In this document: one piece after another, positions 1-8,353 of the stretch
How the letters are laid out: every line of letters starts with the position of its first letter
How positions within the stretch are numbered: the first letter of the stretch is position 1
Assembly (NCBI GenBank): GCA_020635565.1
Contig: JACJZN010000011.1
Span: forward strand, 1-55,730
Direction of reading: 5' to 3'
Length of the DNA: 55,730 nt
Source of the DNA: Flavobacteriales bacterium
Lineage (GTDB): Bacteria; Bacteroidota; Bacteroidia; Flavobacteriales_D; Parvicellaceae
The notes under the pieces: generated by a model
What the model saw: only the letters and a program-made list of their open reading frames with translations
Told to the model about the DNA's origin: nothing
The model's database searches: none
Position numbers and translations under genes: made by a program

Positions 1-1879
1 GTGTCACTGAGCTTCCGTCATCATAACTACCTGCACCGCTTACAGATCCACCATTACTAGGTGAAGAAGAACTACTGATGGTGTATTGAACAACTGCACC
101 ACAAGTTTCACTAAATATATTCCAAGAATCTACATGTGTTGTCCAGTTTGATGTACTCCAAGCCGCATCATCTACTTTGATGCATGTAAGGTTGATGTTG
201 TTATAAACACGGAAACCATTATCAGGAAGAAGGGTGTTATTCCCATTGGAAAGATCTAAACTCTCCAACTGATTATTGAAACAAACTAAGACATGAAGAT
301 TATTAGTATTACTTAGATCCAACGAAGTAATCTCGTTGAAATTACAAGTTAAATTATAAAGTATGGTACAGTTACTTACGTCCAACTCAGTTATGAAATT
401 GTTTTTACAATCAATTTCTTCAATTATTGTATTGTTCTGAACATTCAGCGTTGTCAATTGGTTATCATAACATCTCAATACGTTTAAAAGTGTATTGTTA
501 CTTAGATCAAGAGATGTTAACTGGTTGCCATAACAATCTAAATAGGTAAGCGCAGTATTCTGACTAAGATCTAAGCTCGTAATATTATTAACATAACATC
601 TCAGGTCAGTTAATGAAGTGAAAGCCTCTATTCCGGTTAGATCAGAAATATTTTGAAAGTTGCATTGAATTTGACCAGTATAGGCAGCAGCTTCACTACA
701 CTCAATCTCTGAATTTCCATTGGTATTGATAAGAGGATGAGAAACAAGTACGTTCTTGAAATTAGCATCTGGAATGTTTACATAACAAACCGGTTCTTCG
801 TATTTCAATAAACTTGCTTTTTCGCTATTTGCTCCATCTGCAAATGCTAAATGTAGAATGTTATTATCATCAAAAGCTAAATTATTATAATAAGCTCCAT
901 TGGTAGAGATGTTGGATCCCACACTTACCCATGAATTACCATTAAACTTTTTTACACTGGCATTATAAGTGGTAAAATCCATATATGCTACATATGGCTC
1001 TTCGGTAGTAGGATCGAATGTTAAGGTAATATACATTGCATTTCCTGCAGAAACTCCCGATGTGCCAACATTTACCCAGCTGGTACCATTATATTTCATC
1101 ACGATCACCTGTTCTGTTGTTTGATTGTAATTAAGTAACGAAACATAAGGCTCGCCTGAAGGAGAGAAGACAAGTTTAGTTTCGTTTGCGTAATCAGTAT
1201 TGAAACCTGCAGTACCTACAGTTACCCAGTTGGTTCCATCAAATTTGCTAACTGTTGCTTTATAATTCTGACTATAATCAATATAAGCAAGGTATGGATC
1301 TCCATTTGGACCAAAAGCAAGTGAAGGATAGCCTACTTCTCCTGTAGAAAATCCTGCCGCCCCAACATTTACCCATGATGTTCCGTCAAACTTCATCACG
1401 GTAGCTTTACTATTATTACCTAGATCTATGTATGATACATATGGTTCTCCTGATGGACTGAATACTAAATTTTGATAGGTTGCCATACCAGCAGAGAAAC
1501 CTAAACTGCCTACAGTAACCCAATTGGTCCCATCAAATTTCTTAACTGTTGTACCATTTCCATAAACTCCATCTTCATAAGCTAGGTAAGGATCACCACT
1601 TGGACTGAAGGCTAAAGATGTATAAGTAACCTGACCAGGGCTAAATCCAGCAGTACCAACATATACCCAATTGGTTCCGTCATATTTCATGACACTAGAT
1701 TTGTTAAGATTGGCATTGTCTTGATAGGCAACATATGGTTCACCGTTACTACTGAAAGCAAATGAAAGGTTATCAGTACCACCAGCCGTGAATCCTGCTG
1801 TTCCAACATTTTGCCATTGCGCTCTTGTTGTGAAGACCGTTGTGGCCAGCACTAAAGCTGAAAGTAAAATTTTCTTCAT
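1..1879 (-). CDS. Secreted seven-repeat propeller plus leucine-rich-repeat protein, partial (C-terminus off the left edge)
   Basis: A type I signal peptide (about residues 1-21, ending TTRAQ) is followed by seven tandem repeats of about 49 residues (residues 22-363) built on W-V-x-V-G-T-A-G-F, F-S-P-S-G-E-P-Y-V-A-Y and K-F-D-G-T-N; seven units suggest a seven-bladed beta-propeller. Next come six 21-residue leucine-rich repeats (about 405-535) of the type L-x-x-L-x-C-x-x-N-x-L-T-S-L-D-L-S-x-N-T. The visible end (SSSPSNGGSVSGAGSYDDGS) resembles a divergent InlB-type repeat. The C-terminus, where a T9SS sorting domain might sit, lies outside the window. The gene follows a LytTR regulator gene and is probably its target. 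A cell-surface or released binding protein is inferred; the ligand is unknown. Confidence 0.85.
   Translation of the reverse strand, partial: MKKILLSALVLATTVFTTRAQWQNVGTAGFTAGGTDNLSFAFSSNGEPYVAYQDNANLNKSSVMKYDGTNWVYVGTAGFSPGQVTYTSLAFSPSGDPYLAYEDGVYGNGTTVKKFDGTNWVTVGSLGFSAGMATYQNLVFSPSGEPYVSYIDLGNNSKATVMKFDGTSWVNVGAAGFSTGEVGYPSLAFGPNGDPYLAYIDYSQNYKATVSKFDGTNWVTVGTAGFNTDYANETKLVFSPSGEPYVSLLNYNQTTEQVIVMKYNGTSWVNVGTSGVSAGNAMYITLTFDPTTEEPYVAYMDFTTYNASVKKFNGNSWVSVGSNISTNGAYYNNLAFDDNNILHLAFADGANSEKASLLKYEEPVCYVNIPDANFKNVLVSHPLINTNGNSEIECSEAAAYTGQIQCNFQNISDLTGIEAFTSLTDLRCYVNNITSLDLSQNTALTYLDCYGNQLTSLDLSNNTLLNVLRCYDNQLTTLNVQNNTIIEEIDCKNNFITELDVSNCTILYNLTCNFNEITSLDLSNTNNLHVLVCFNNQLESLDLSNGNNTLLPDNGFRVYNNINLTCIKVDDAAWSTSNWTTHVDSWNIFSETCGAVVQYTISSSSSPSNGGSVSGAGSYDDGSSVT
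225..660 (-). repeat. Six 63-bp coding leucine-rich repeats
   Basis: Six 21-residue repeats carry a cysteine at the position after L-x-x-L-x and end in S/T-L-D-L-S-x-N-T. This is the short LRR type common in secreted Bacteroidota proteins. Confidence 0.8.
794..1816 (-). repeat. Seven tandem ~147-bp coding repeats (propeller blades)
   Basis: The DNA codes for seven consecutive units of 47-50 residues, each starting W-V/Q-x-V-G and ending K-F/Y-D/N-G-T-N. Units 1-5 are closely similar and units 6-7 more diverged, as expected from internal duplication followed by drift. Confidence 0.85.
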
Positions 1880-1906
1880 GGTTAATATTTATATTATTAT
1901 TAGCCG

Positions 1907-1914
1907 CAAAGAAA
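1907..1914 (-). promoter_or_regulatory. Possible -7 element of the propeller/LRR gene
   Basis: The minus strand reads TTTCTTTG followed by C, one mismatch from the Bacteroidota -7 consensus TAnnTTTG, about 28 bases before the ATG at 1879. A TTG lies only 14 bases further upstream, so the -33 is poor. A weak core promoter would fit activator dependence. Confidence 0.35.
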
Positions 1915-1943
1915 GAACCCGTTAAGAACAATTTTTAGATTTC

Positions 1944-1979
1944 CTTTCCGAGAAACGAAGTTGACTTTCCGAATGACGA
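1944..1979 (-). promoter_or_regulatory. 21-bp-phased direct repeat, candidate LytTR-regulator binding site
   Basis: Two 15-base copies, 1944-1958 (CTTTCCGAGAAACGA) and 1965-1979 (CTTTCCGAATGACGA), match at 12 of 15 positions and start exactly 21 bases apart. LytTR-family regulators typically bind two direct repeats about two helical turns apart. The pair lies between the LytTR gene and the propeller/LRR gene, just upstream of where that gene's -33 region should be. Binding is inferred. Confidence 0.5.
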
Positions 1980-1980
1980 T

Positions 1981-2784
1981 TTACAGAGAGTGCCCCAAGA
2001 AGGATAATTTTTCCAATAGTTGTTTACGATAGTTCCTGGATACCTCTATTTTTTTCCCAGATTTAAATGAGATAATGCCTCCTTCTCCTTTTTTACTAAA
2101 TGTCTGGATATGATCTATATTGATAAAGTAAGAACGATGAGGTTTAATAAATGAATCGAAATGCTGAAGAACATCTTCAAAATAGCCCATGTTCTTGGAT
2201 ACCAATTTACTGGTCGCATCATTCAAGTGGATATAGGAATAAGCCCTTTCAGCTTCGATAAATTCGATATCATTAACCTTAATATATTCGTTTCCATAGT
2301 TTAAAGGAATGGAAAGAATACCATTTTCTTTTTGCTTTAAGTTGGAGACTAGAACTTTGTATTTTTCTGCATGTTGCTTTCTTTCACTTGTCGATATAGC
2401 TTTTTTAATGGCTTCTACTAGTTCATTCTCCTGAATTGGTTTAAGCAGGTAATCGATCGCAGATAATTTTAAGGCTTGAATAGCATACTCATTATAAGCA
2501 GTAGTGAAAATGATCTCCGAAGGAACTTTTTTGTCTTCAAATTCATCAAAGAGCTGTAGCCCAGTTTTACCAGGCATTTTTATATCCAGGAATACTATAT
2601 CTGGGTTAAGATTTCTAATGAGTTCAATTGCATGATCCACATTTTCTGCTTCACCTATTATTTTGACGTTAGGAGCCAATTCTGTGATCATCAATCGAAG
2701 CAGTTCACGAGCTGGTTCGGCATCATCTACGAGAATAGCGGAATAAGTTAATCGATTCGATTCTGTATTTTCAGTTCTATTCAC
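1981..2784 (-). CDS. LytTR-family response regulator
   Basis: The N-terminal receiver domain (about 15-130) has the acidic pair D20-D21, the phospho-acceptor D67 in F-L-D-I-K-M-P and the lysine in Y-L-L-K-P-I. A LytTR DNA-binding domain fills about 160-262 (Y-I-H-L-N, S-F-I-K-P-H-R-S-Y-F-I-N). The start is GTG at 2784, overlapping the last 8 bases of the upstream kinase gene, so the two are probably translationally coupled and form a cognate pair. It should act in the cytoplasm, receiving phosphate from that kinase; the adjacent direct repeat at 1944-1979 is a candidate target. Confidence 0.95.
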   Translation of the reverse strand: MNRTENTESNRLTYSAILVDDAEPARELLRLMITELAPNVKIIGEAENVDHAIELIRNLNPDIVFLDIKMPGKTGLQLFDEFEDKKVPSEIIFTTAYNEYAIQALKLSAIDYLLKPIQENELVEAIKKAISTSERKQHAEKYKVLVSNLKQKENGILSIPLNYGNEYIKVNDIEFIEAERAYSYIHLNDATSKLVSKNMGYFEDVLQHFDSFIKPHRSYFINIDHIQTFSKKGEGGIISFKSGKKIEVSRNYRKQLLEKLSFLGHSL

Positions 2785-5632
2785 TTATCTTAACTTTTAT
2801 AATTACACAGGTTCCACATGGTAGATTTTGGTCGTCAAATAGATCTTTCATTTCAACACTTACAGTTGGCTGATTTCTATTAAGCAATTCAATTCGTTTT
2901 TCTATAGAATTGGTAGCAAATGACTCATGTTGAAGATTGGCTGCTTCTTTGTTCAATTGAGCGGCTTTTCTTCCTATGCCATTATCAGAGATGCTTAATA
3001 CAACCAGATCTTCATTCTCTATTTGCAGACCTATGGTCAAAATTTTCTGACCAATTTTACTGTGAAGACCGTGCTTAAAGGCATTTTCTACATAAGGTTG
3101 AACGATCAATGAAGGGATCTTTGTATGTTGAAGATCTATGGCTTCATCAATATGCAGTTGGTAGCTAAAGTCATCTCCCAGCATCATGGCTTCCATGCTA
3201 ATGTACTGGTCAAGCATTTTAAACTCATCAGCTAGTGAGATCATAGGTTTGCCGCTCATGCTCAAGAAGTTTCGCAAGAGACCTGAGAATTTATTCAGAT
3301 ATTCAGATGCGGTTTGCTTATCGTTCTTATAGATATACGCTTTAATGGTATTCATTACATTGAAAACAAAATGAGGGTTCATCTGCGATTTTAAAGCCGT
3401 TTCGCGACTCAATCTCAATTCATTTTCTAATTGAATGCGTTCAATTTCCTTCAATTGTTTAAGTCTGAGGATCTGAACTCTTCTTCTGAATATGAACCAA
3501 ACGATAAGTAAGAACAAAATAACTATTACCCCTGCAAACCACCATTTTTGCCAAAAGGGAGGGTTTACGTATCCTTTGATCTTAATGATATTCTCAGAAT
3601 CTCTACCAAGATGATCAATCACTTTAAGTTCTATTTCATAGTTGCCAGATGGTATATTCTGAATTTCGATCTGTTCTATGTTAGAAGGTAATTTGATCCA
3701 ATCACTTTTATTCAAACGATAAGCATATTCAAATTGCCCATTACTACTATAAATACAAGCTTCTGGGTATAAAATGATAGCTTCGTTAAAATTGATCTCT
3801 TTTAAAGTATCGATTCGTGAATTCTCTTTCAAATAGATTTTTGCCAGCGGCAAATCTTGGATTATTCGGTTCAATGGAATAACCTGCAATCCTTTAGTTG
3901 TAGCAACCCAAATATTACTGTCGCTAGCGATAATGTCTTGAACATTGTTTGAGACCAAACCAGATAACAAATTGAACCAAATAAGTTGATCTTGATCTAA
4001 ATCTAATATGGCAATACCTCTATTTGTAGCTAGATAAAGTTGTTCTTTTTCATAGATAAGTTTCGTGCCTTGTACGGTCTCTGGTAAATGAGTTAGGGTA
4101 GAGGTGTTGTATTGTGTATCTACTAAATGAATATCTCCGTTGAATGAAAGCGCATAGAGTAAATGTTGATCAGGATCAAGATCAATGGACAGAATTTGAG
4201 TGTTTTCGAAAAGATGTTGACTTTGTTTCCAATGGTCATCAATAAAATTGTACAGATAAACACCATTGTTAGTCGCTATCCAAATAGATTCATTTTTTTG
4301 GTCATATTTTAATTGCCGAGCCCAATAATAGTTTACTTTTTCATCATTGATGAAGATACCATGAGATGACAGAGTAAAAGCAAAGGAGTCTATTAATTGA
4401 TATGATTTTATCGCCTTGGCAGTAATGGTCCTTTCGGTGAGTTGGTCATTGTGTAAACCATATAATCTACTATTTATATTGAACCATAGGGTGTTACTGT
4501 AGTAATCATAATCGAGACTTTGCACGTCAGCATCGTTATCGGTATGGTAACTTTTAAGTTCTTTTGTTTTTTCATTTAGTTGGCCAATATTACCACTCAC
4601 AGAAGCATAATAAATATGTGAACTATCTCGAGCGATCTTTGTCAATCCAAGGTGCTCGTTCCAAACTTTCAATGATAGATCAGGAATTCTTAAAATACCG
4701 TTATGCAAAGTGGTAAACCAGTAACTGCCTTCACCATCGATGATACAATCTGTAAAGGAGAACTCAGGATAATATAACTCAACTTGGTTATCGTCAAGAT
4801 TGAACTTGATCATACCTTTATAGGTGCTAATCCATAAGTTACCGTCAGTCAAGGCTCTTACATTGGTTATTTTTCTGCCTTGTAGTATTTTGTTAAGTTG
4901 TGAATTACTTATTTCCCCAAGAAAGTTGTTTTCAAGTTGATAAATTTCCCCATTTTCCTGCCCAAAGATCCATAGTGAGTTGTGGTATTGTTCCAGCTCA
5001 TAATTGGCAGTAGATACATTTCTAAACAGATCAGATGATTGAACAATTCTTATTTTGTCATTTTCTGGTTCTATAACGCCCTCCTGACAAATGAAATTGA
5101 TCTCTTCTTGTAAACTACCTTTGGGTGACTTTGATCCACAACCTTGGATACCATTTTCATAATCGGGCAGACAGCCGTACACCTCATTCCATTGCTGTTT
5201 AAGTTCATTGTATCGCATGATCCCCATTTCGTGCACCATATAAATGTTACCCTTAACATCGGAAACTAAATTGTTAATGATCATGTTTTCAAACTGATGT
5301 TCCAATTCTTTCAAAGTATCGTTTTCTAAGTAGAACATCTGAGTTCTAAAATTGAAACAATAGGTCCTGCCCGAGGCAGAATTGGTTAGTCCAGTTATTG
5401 ATTTGGCTTTTTGAGAATCACATTTGTAAGGAGTATATCTAATCCCATCATATTTGAAAAGTCCCGCATCACATCCGATCCAAATGAAGCCTTTTTCATC
5501 TTGAATGATGCTGTAAACTTCATTGCTCGGCAATCCATTTTCATTGTCGTAGGAAAAATAATGAGGGTATTGAGCACCTACTCGAAGAGTAGTGACTAGA
5601 AGTAGTAGAATAATAAAAATCTGTTTCCTCAA
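2777..5632 (-). CDS. Two-component propeller sensor histidine kinase (LytS/His_kinase type)
   Basis: 951 residues. A signal peptide ending R-V-G-A-Q leads into a long periplasmic region of two-component-regulator propeller repeats (for example G-L-P-S-N-E-V-Y-S-I-I-Q-D and F-I-W-I-G-C-D-A-G-L), then a Y_Y_Y-like module (about 610-690), one membrane segment (about 695-716), a His_kinase domain with the phospho-acceptor motif N-P-H-F-V-F-N (about 751-757) and an ATPase domain with N-A-F-K-H-G (about 848) and D-N-G-I-G-R (about 883). The start is TTG at 5632, since the signal peptide begins there and no ATG precedes it. It lacks the fused AraC output of hybrid Bacteroides sensors; output goes through the overlapping LytTR gene. 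Confidence 0.95.
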   Translation of the reverse strand: MRKQIFIILLLLVTTLRVGAQYPHYFSYDNENGLPSNEVYSIIQDEKGFIWIGCDAGLFKYDGIRYTPYKCDSQKAKSITGLTNSASGRTYCFNFRTQMFYLENDTLKELEHQFENMIINNLVSDVKGNIYMVHEMGIMRYNELKQQWNEVYGCLPDYENGIQGCGSKSPKGSLQEEINFICQEGVIEPENDKIRIVQSSDLFRNVSTANYELEQYHNSLWIFGQENGEIYQLENNFLGEISNSQLNKILQGRKITNVRALTDGNLWISTYKGMIKFNLDDNQVELYYPEFSFTDCIIDGEGSYWFTTLHNGILRIPDLSLKVWNEHLGLTKIARDSSHIYYASVSGNIGQLNEKTKELKSYHTDNDADVQSLDYDYYSNTLWFNINSRLYGLHNDQLTERTITAKAIKSYQLIDSFAFTLSSHGIFINDEKVNYYWARQLKYDQKNESIWIATNNGVYLYNFIDDHWKQSQHLFENTQILSIDLDPDQHLLYALSFNGDIHLVDTQYNTSTLTHLPETVQGTKLIYEKEQLYLATNRGIAILDLDQDQLIWFNLLSGLVSNNVQDIIASDSNIWVATTKGLQVIPLNRIIQDLPLAKIYLKENSRIDTLKEINFNEAIILYPEACIYSSNGQFEYAYRLNKSDWIKLPSNIEQIEIQNIPSGNYEIELKVIDHLGRDSENIIKIKGYVNPPFWQKWWFAGVIVILFLLIVWFIFRRRVQILRLKQLKEIERIQLENELRLSRETALKSQMNPHFVFNVMNTIKAYIYKNDKQTASEYLNKFSGLLRNFLSMSGKPMISLADEFKMLDQYISMEAMMLGDDFSYQLHIDEAIDLQHTKIPSLIVQPYVENAFKHGLHSKIGQKILTIGLQIENEDLVVLSISDNGIGRKAAQLNKEAANLQHESFATNSIEKRIELLNRNQPTVSVEMKDLFDDQNLPCGTCVIIKVKISE

Positions 5633-5651
5633 TCTTTCACCAAATGTGGCG

Positions 5652-5659
5652 CAAATTTA
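5652..5659 (-). promoter_or_regulatory. Promoter -7 element of the sensor kinase operon
   Basis: The minus strand reads TAAATTTG followed by C, an exact TAnnTTTG match, with TTTC at 5677-5680 spaced 17 bases upstream as a degenerate -33. The predicted start of transcription falls 10-15 bases before the TTG start codon. Confidence 0.55.
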
Positions 5660-5774
5660 GAATAAAAGCTTAATCAGAAAAGATACGTAGCGATGAATTT
5701 TATTACTTGAGAACCGTATTATGAACTCTAATTAAATCCGCTCCAAATCAATTCTTTCACGTCATCCATTTAAC

Positions 5775-5782
5775 TATATTTG
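5775..5782 (+). promoter_or_regulatory. Promoter -7 element of the comB-like gene
   Basis: TATATTTG matches TAnnTTTG exactly, 17 bases before the ATG at 5800. A degenerate -33 (TTC at 5752 or TTTC at 5755) lies 16-20 bases upstream. Confidence 0.5.
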
Positions 5783-5799
5783 TCTAAAATATTAAAGCC

Positions 5800-6519
5800 A
5801 TGGATGATAGACCAAGAGTAGAAGTTTGCTTTACCCCAAGATCTTATGAGTTGTATGATGAAGATGTAGACATTGTTGTTTGTATCGATGTGTTGAGGGC
5901 TACCTCTGCTATGTGTACTGCTTTTGAATATGGCGTTGAAAAGATCATTCCAGTGGCGACTTTGGAGGAGGCTTTTGAATACAAGAAGAAAGGCTACATC
6001 GTTGCAGCAGAAAGAAAAGGGGAAATCGTAGAAGGTTTCAAATTGGGTAATTCTCCTTTGGTTTATTTAGATGGTAGTTACAAAGGAGCTACTATTGTTA
6101 TGACAACAACAAACGGTACGAAAACTATTCATACTGCTAGAAAAGCACAAACAGTTGTAATTGGTTCATTCTTGAATTTAGACGCGTTGAGCGAATGGCT
6201 GATCGAGCAGAAAAGAAATGTATTACTGTTAGGTTCAGGATGGAAGGATACTTTTTGTCTAGAAGATACTATCTGCGCTGGCGCTTTTGTAGAGAACTTG
6301 CTAAATAGTGGTCAGTTCAAATCTGAGTTCGATAGTTCGATAGCAGCTAAATATTTGTTCCTTAGCGCAAGAGATAATTATTTCGGATACTTGAAAGCAT
6401 CTTCGCACCGTAAACGTTTGAAGAAACTGAAGTTGAATGAAGATATCAAATTCTGTCTCACACCTAACCAGACAAGTGTAATTCCTATCTTAAGAAAAGG
6501 AGTATTAGAAAAATTATAA
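5800..6519 (+). CDS. 2-phosphosulfolactate phosphatase family protein (ComB-like)
   Basis: 239 residues, full length for the family. Typical motifs are V-E-V-C-F-T-P, V-D-I-V-V-C-I-D-V-L-R-A-T-S (about 23-36), A-A-E-R-K-G and the T-T-T-N-G-T-K loop (about 102-108). ComB removes phosphate from 2-phosphosulfolactate in coenzyme M synthesis, a pathway not expected here, so the physiological substrate is open; a sulfonate or another small phosphate ester is possible. The gene stands alone with its own promoter and its stop abuts the stop of the convergent lipoprotein gene. Confidence 0.85.
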   Translation: MDDRPRVEVCFTPRSYELYDEDVDIVVCIDVLRATSAMCTAFEYGVEKIIPVATLEEAFEYKKKGYIVAAERKGEIVEGFKLGNSPLVYLDGSYKGATIVMTTTNGTKTIHTARKAQTVVIGSFLNLDALSEWLIEQKRNVLLLGSGWKDTFCLEDTICAGAFVENLLNSGQFKSEFDSSIAAKYLFLSARDNYFGYLKASSHRKRLKKLKLNEDIKFCLTPNQTSVIPILRKGVLEKL

Positions 6520-7260
6520 TTCTATCGTTCCGTAATAAGAAAGTTGATCTACAACGATCGGAGCATCAAAAATGCCTTCATCTTTAGTAGATAACTCAAC
6601 ATCACCTAACAAAGAGTTAATATTTTCACCTGAATAGTTCTCCAAGGCTAATTTGATGTCTACGCCACTTGAGGCCATCACAGAACCTTTTTCAACGGCA
6701 ATATTACCTTCATAATCCCAACCAAAACCATAGAAGGTAAAGTCCTGACTATTGTTCCATTCATAAAGTTCTTGTAGGGTCATACCTGTATAAACGCCAG
6801 ATCTAGACTGGATCAATTGTACATCGGTGATCTCATAATTTTCATCCCAAATGAAAAGGTTGGCCTCGATAAAATTCAAAGTCTCATTATCAGATTCATT
6901 CCAAACATATTTGTATACATTGCCATTAACAGGGTCTGTCAAAATGGTATGCTGAAACTCAACTGTACCTTCTGCATAATAGGAAATTCCATCAACTAAA
7001 TTCTCTTTACCAAACATTCCATACAAAGCAGTTTTAGTTGATAAAGCTCCATAATCTTCAAAGAACTCAAAAGTTCCTGCTTCATAATTGATCACCTTTC
7101 CAAGGTCCTCTGTAGTTTGTTCAGAATTGGTAGATATATTATTCTCATTGACAGTATTTTCAACTTTGAATTCCTTCTCAATGTCTTCTACATTTTTTCC
7201 TTCACCACAAGATATGAGACCTAATAAAATAATCGCAGAGAGTAATTGTGTTTTCATCAT
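6514..7260 (-). CDS. Hypothetical lipoprotein
   Basis: I do not recognise the family. The start is placed at the ATG at 7260 (M-M-K-T-Q-L-L), giving a signal peptide with lipobox L-I-S-C; a longer in-frame TTG at 7284 is part of a promoter element and is rejected. After the lipidated cysteine comes a charged linker rich in E and N, then a globular region of beta character with G-M-T-L-Q-E-L-Y-E-W-N near the centre. It is probably anchored in the outer membrane facing the periplasm. The stop is interlocked with that of the convergent comB-like gene (TTATAA). Confidence 0.75.
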   Translation of the reverse strand: MMKTQLLSAIILLGLISCGEGKNVEDIEKEFKVENTVNENNISTNSEQTTEDLGKVINYEAGTFEFFEDYGALSTKTALYGMFGKENLVDGISYYAEGTVEFQHTILTDPVNGNVYKYVWNESDNETLNFIEANLFIWDENYEITDVQLIQSRSGVYTGMTLQELYEWNNSQDFTFYGFGWDYEGNIAVEKGSVMASSGVDIKLALENYSGENINSLLGDVELSTKDEGIFDAPIVVDQLSYYGTIEL

Positions 7261-7281
7261 TCTTAGAATTAAATTGAATTT

Positions 7282-7289
7282 CAAATCTA
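7282..7289 (-). promoter_or_regulatory. Promoter -7 element of the lipoprotein gene
   Basis: The minus strand reads TAGATTTG, an exact TAnnTTTG match, with TTC 19 bases upstream (7309-7311). It lies 22 bases before the ATG at 7260. Its terminal TTG is the false start of the longer reading frame. Confidence 0.5.
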
Positions 7290-7305
7290 CAAAAAAATGA
7301 AAATA

Positions 7306-8289
7306 TCAGAACCAGCCTTTCTTTCTAAAATAAAGAATCAAACCTATAGTTATGATAATCATAACTCCCCAAACGATATAATAACCATAAGTGGATTTTA
7401 ATTCGGGCATATTTTCGAAGTTCATTCCATAAACACCAACAATAAATGTCAAAGGAATGAATAGGGCAGCAATGATGGTTAAAAATTGCATCACTTCATT
7501 ACTACGCTGAGAAAGTACCGCAAAGTACTGATTGGTCATTGATTCCAGATCCGATTTCTCTTCTTCGATCTCATCAAATAAGTATAGTATCTTATCCTTT
7601 AAGTCATTAAAGTAAGGTAAATTGATGTCTTGAATGAACTTCGTACGGCTGTTTGATAATTTGATCAATTGATCTCGTAACGGACTCAACGATTTTTTTA
7701 ACATCTTAAGCTCGTTTTGATACTCTTCGATCCTTCTAAAAAAAGACTCGTCATAATTCTTATACACTATGATCTGAGTATTGTCTATATTCGATTGAAC
7801 ATCACTTAAAACTTTCTGATAACCTTTTAGAACAGAATCAATAAGAAGGTACAGCAGGTAATCAGCCTTTCTCGTTCGTACGATTCCCGTATTGTTCTTT
7901 AATCTTGATCTCACTTCACCAAAAAGATCTCCGTGCCTCTCTTGGAAGCTAATAAGTATATTTTCTTTCAATACGAAACTGATCTGTTCAATCTTGATCT
8001 TCTTCTTTTTTCTATGAATACTTTTCAGGGTTGTAAAGATGTAATCTTCAAACTCTTCAACCTTTGGACGTTCATTCAACTCTAAAATGTCCTTCTGTGT
8101 AACCTTGTGTATATTAAAATGGCTAAAAGCATGCTCGATCAATACTTTTTCCTCCATAGAATGGAAGTTCAACCAACCTTGATGGGTAGTCCCATTTTTT
8201 AGGTTGTCTATAGCTGTTACATCTAATTCAAAATTAGCGTCACAAAACGATTCATTGTAAGAAAAGATCTGAGCATCAGATTGGATCAT
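7306..8289 (-). CDS. corA: CorA-type magnesium/cobalt transporter
   Basis: 327 residues with the CorA layout: a large cytoplasmic N-terminal domain with long charged helices (about 150-260) and two C-terminal membrane segments (about 265-285 and 300-318). The signature G-M-N is present in V-Y-G-M-N-F after the first segment, and the tail is basic (R-K-K-G-W-F), as in the family. It should form a pentameric inner-membrane channel for Mg2+ or related divalent cations. It starts at ATG 8289 and lies downstream of the sigma/anti-sigma operon on the same strand. Confidence 0.95.
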   Translation of the reverse strand: MIQSDAQIFSYNESFCDANFELDVTAIDNLKNGTTHQGWLNFHSMEEKVLIEHAFSHFNIHKVTQKDILELNERPKVEEFEDYIFTTLKSIHRKKKKIKIEQISFVLKENILISFQERHGDLFGEVRSRLKNNTGIVRTRKADYLLYLLIDSVLKGYQKVLSDVQSNIDNTQIIVYKNYDESFFRRIEEYQNELKMLKKSLSPLRDQLIKLSNSRTKFIQDINLPYFNDLKDKILYLFDEIEEEKSDLESMTNQYFAVLSQRSNEVMQFLTIIAALFIPLTFIVGVYGMNFENMPELKSTYGYYIVWGVMIIITIGLILYFRKKGWF

Positions 8290-8353
8290 AATTCCTAGCG
8301 ATTATGAAGTAAAGTTATAAGAAATTCTGACGCAAACATTTTCACCCAAGAAA

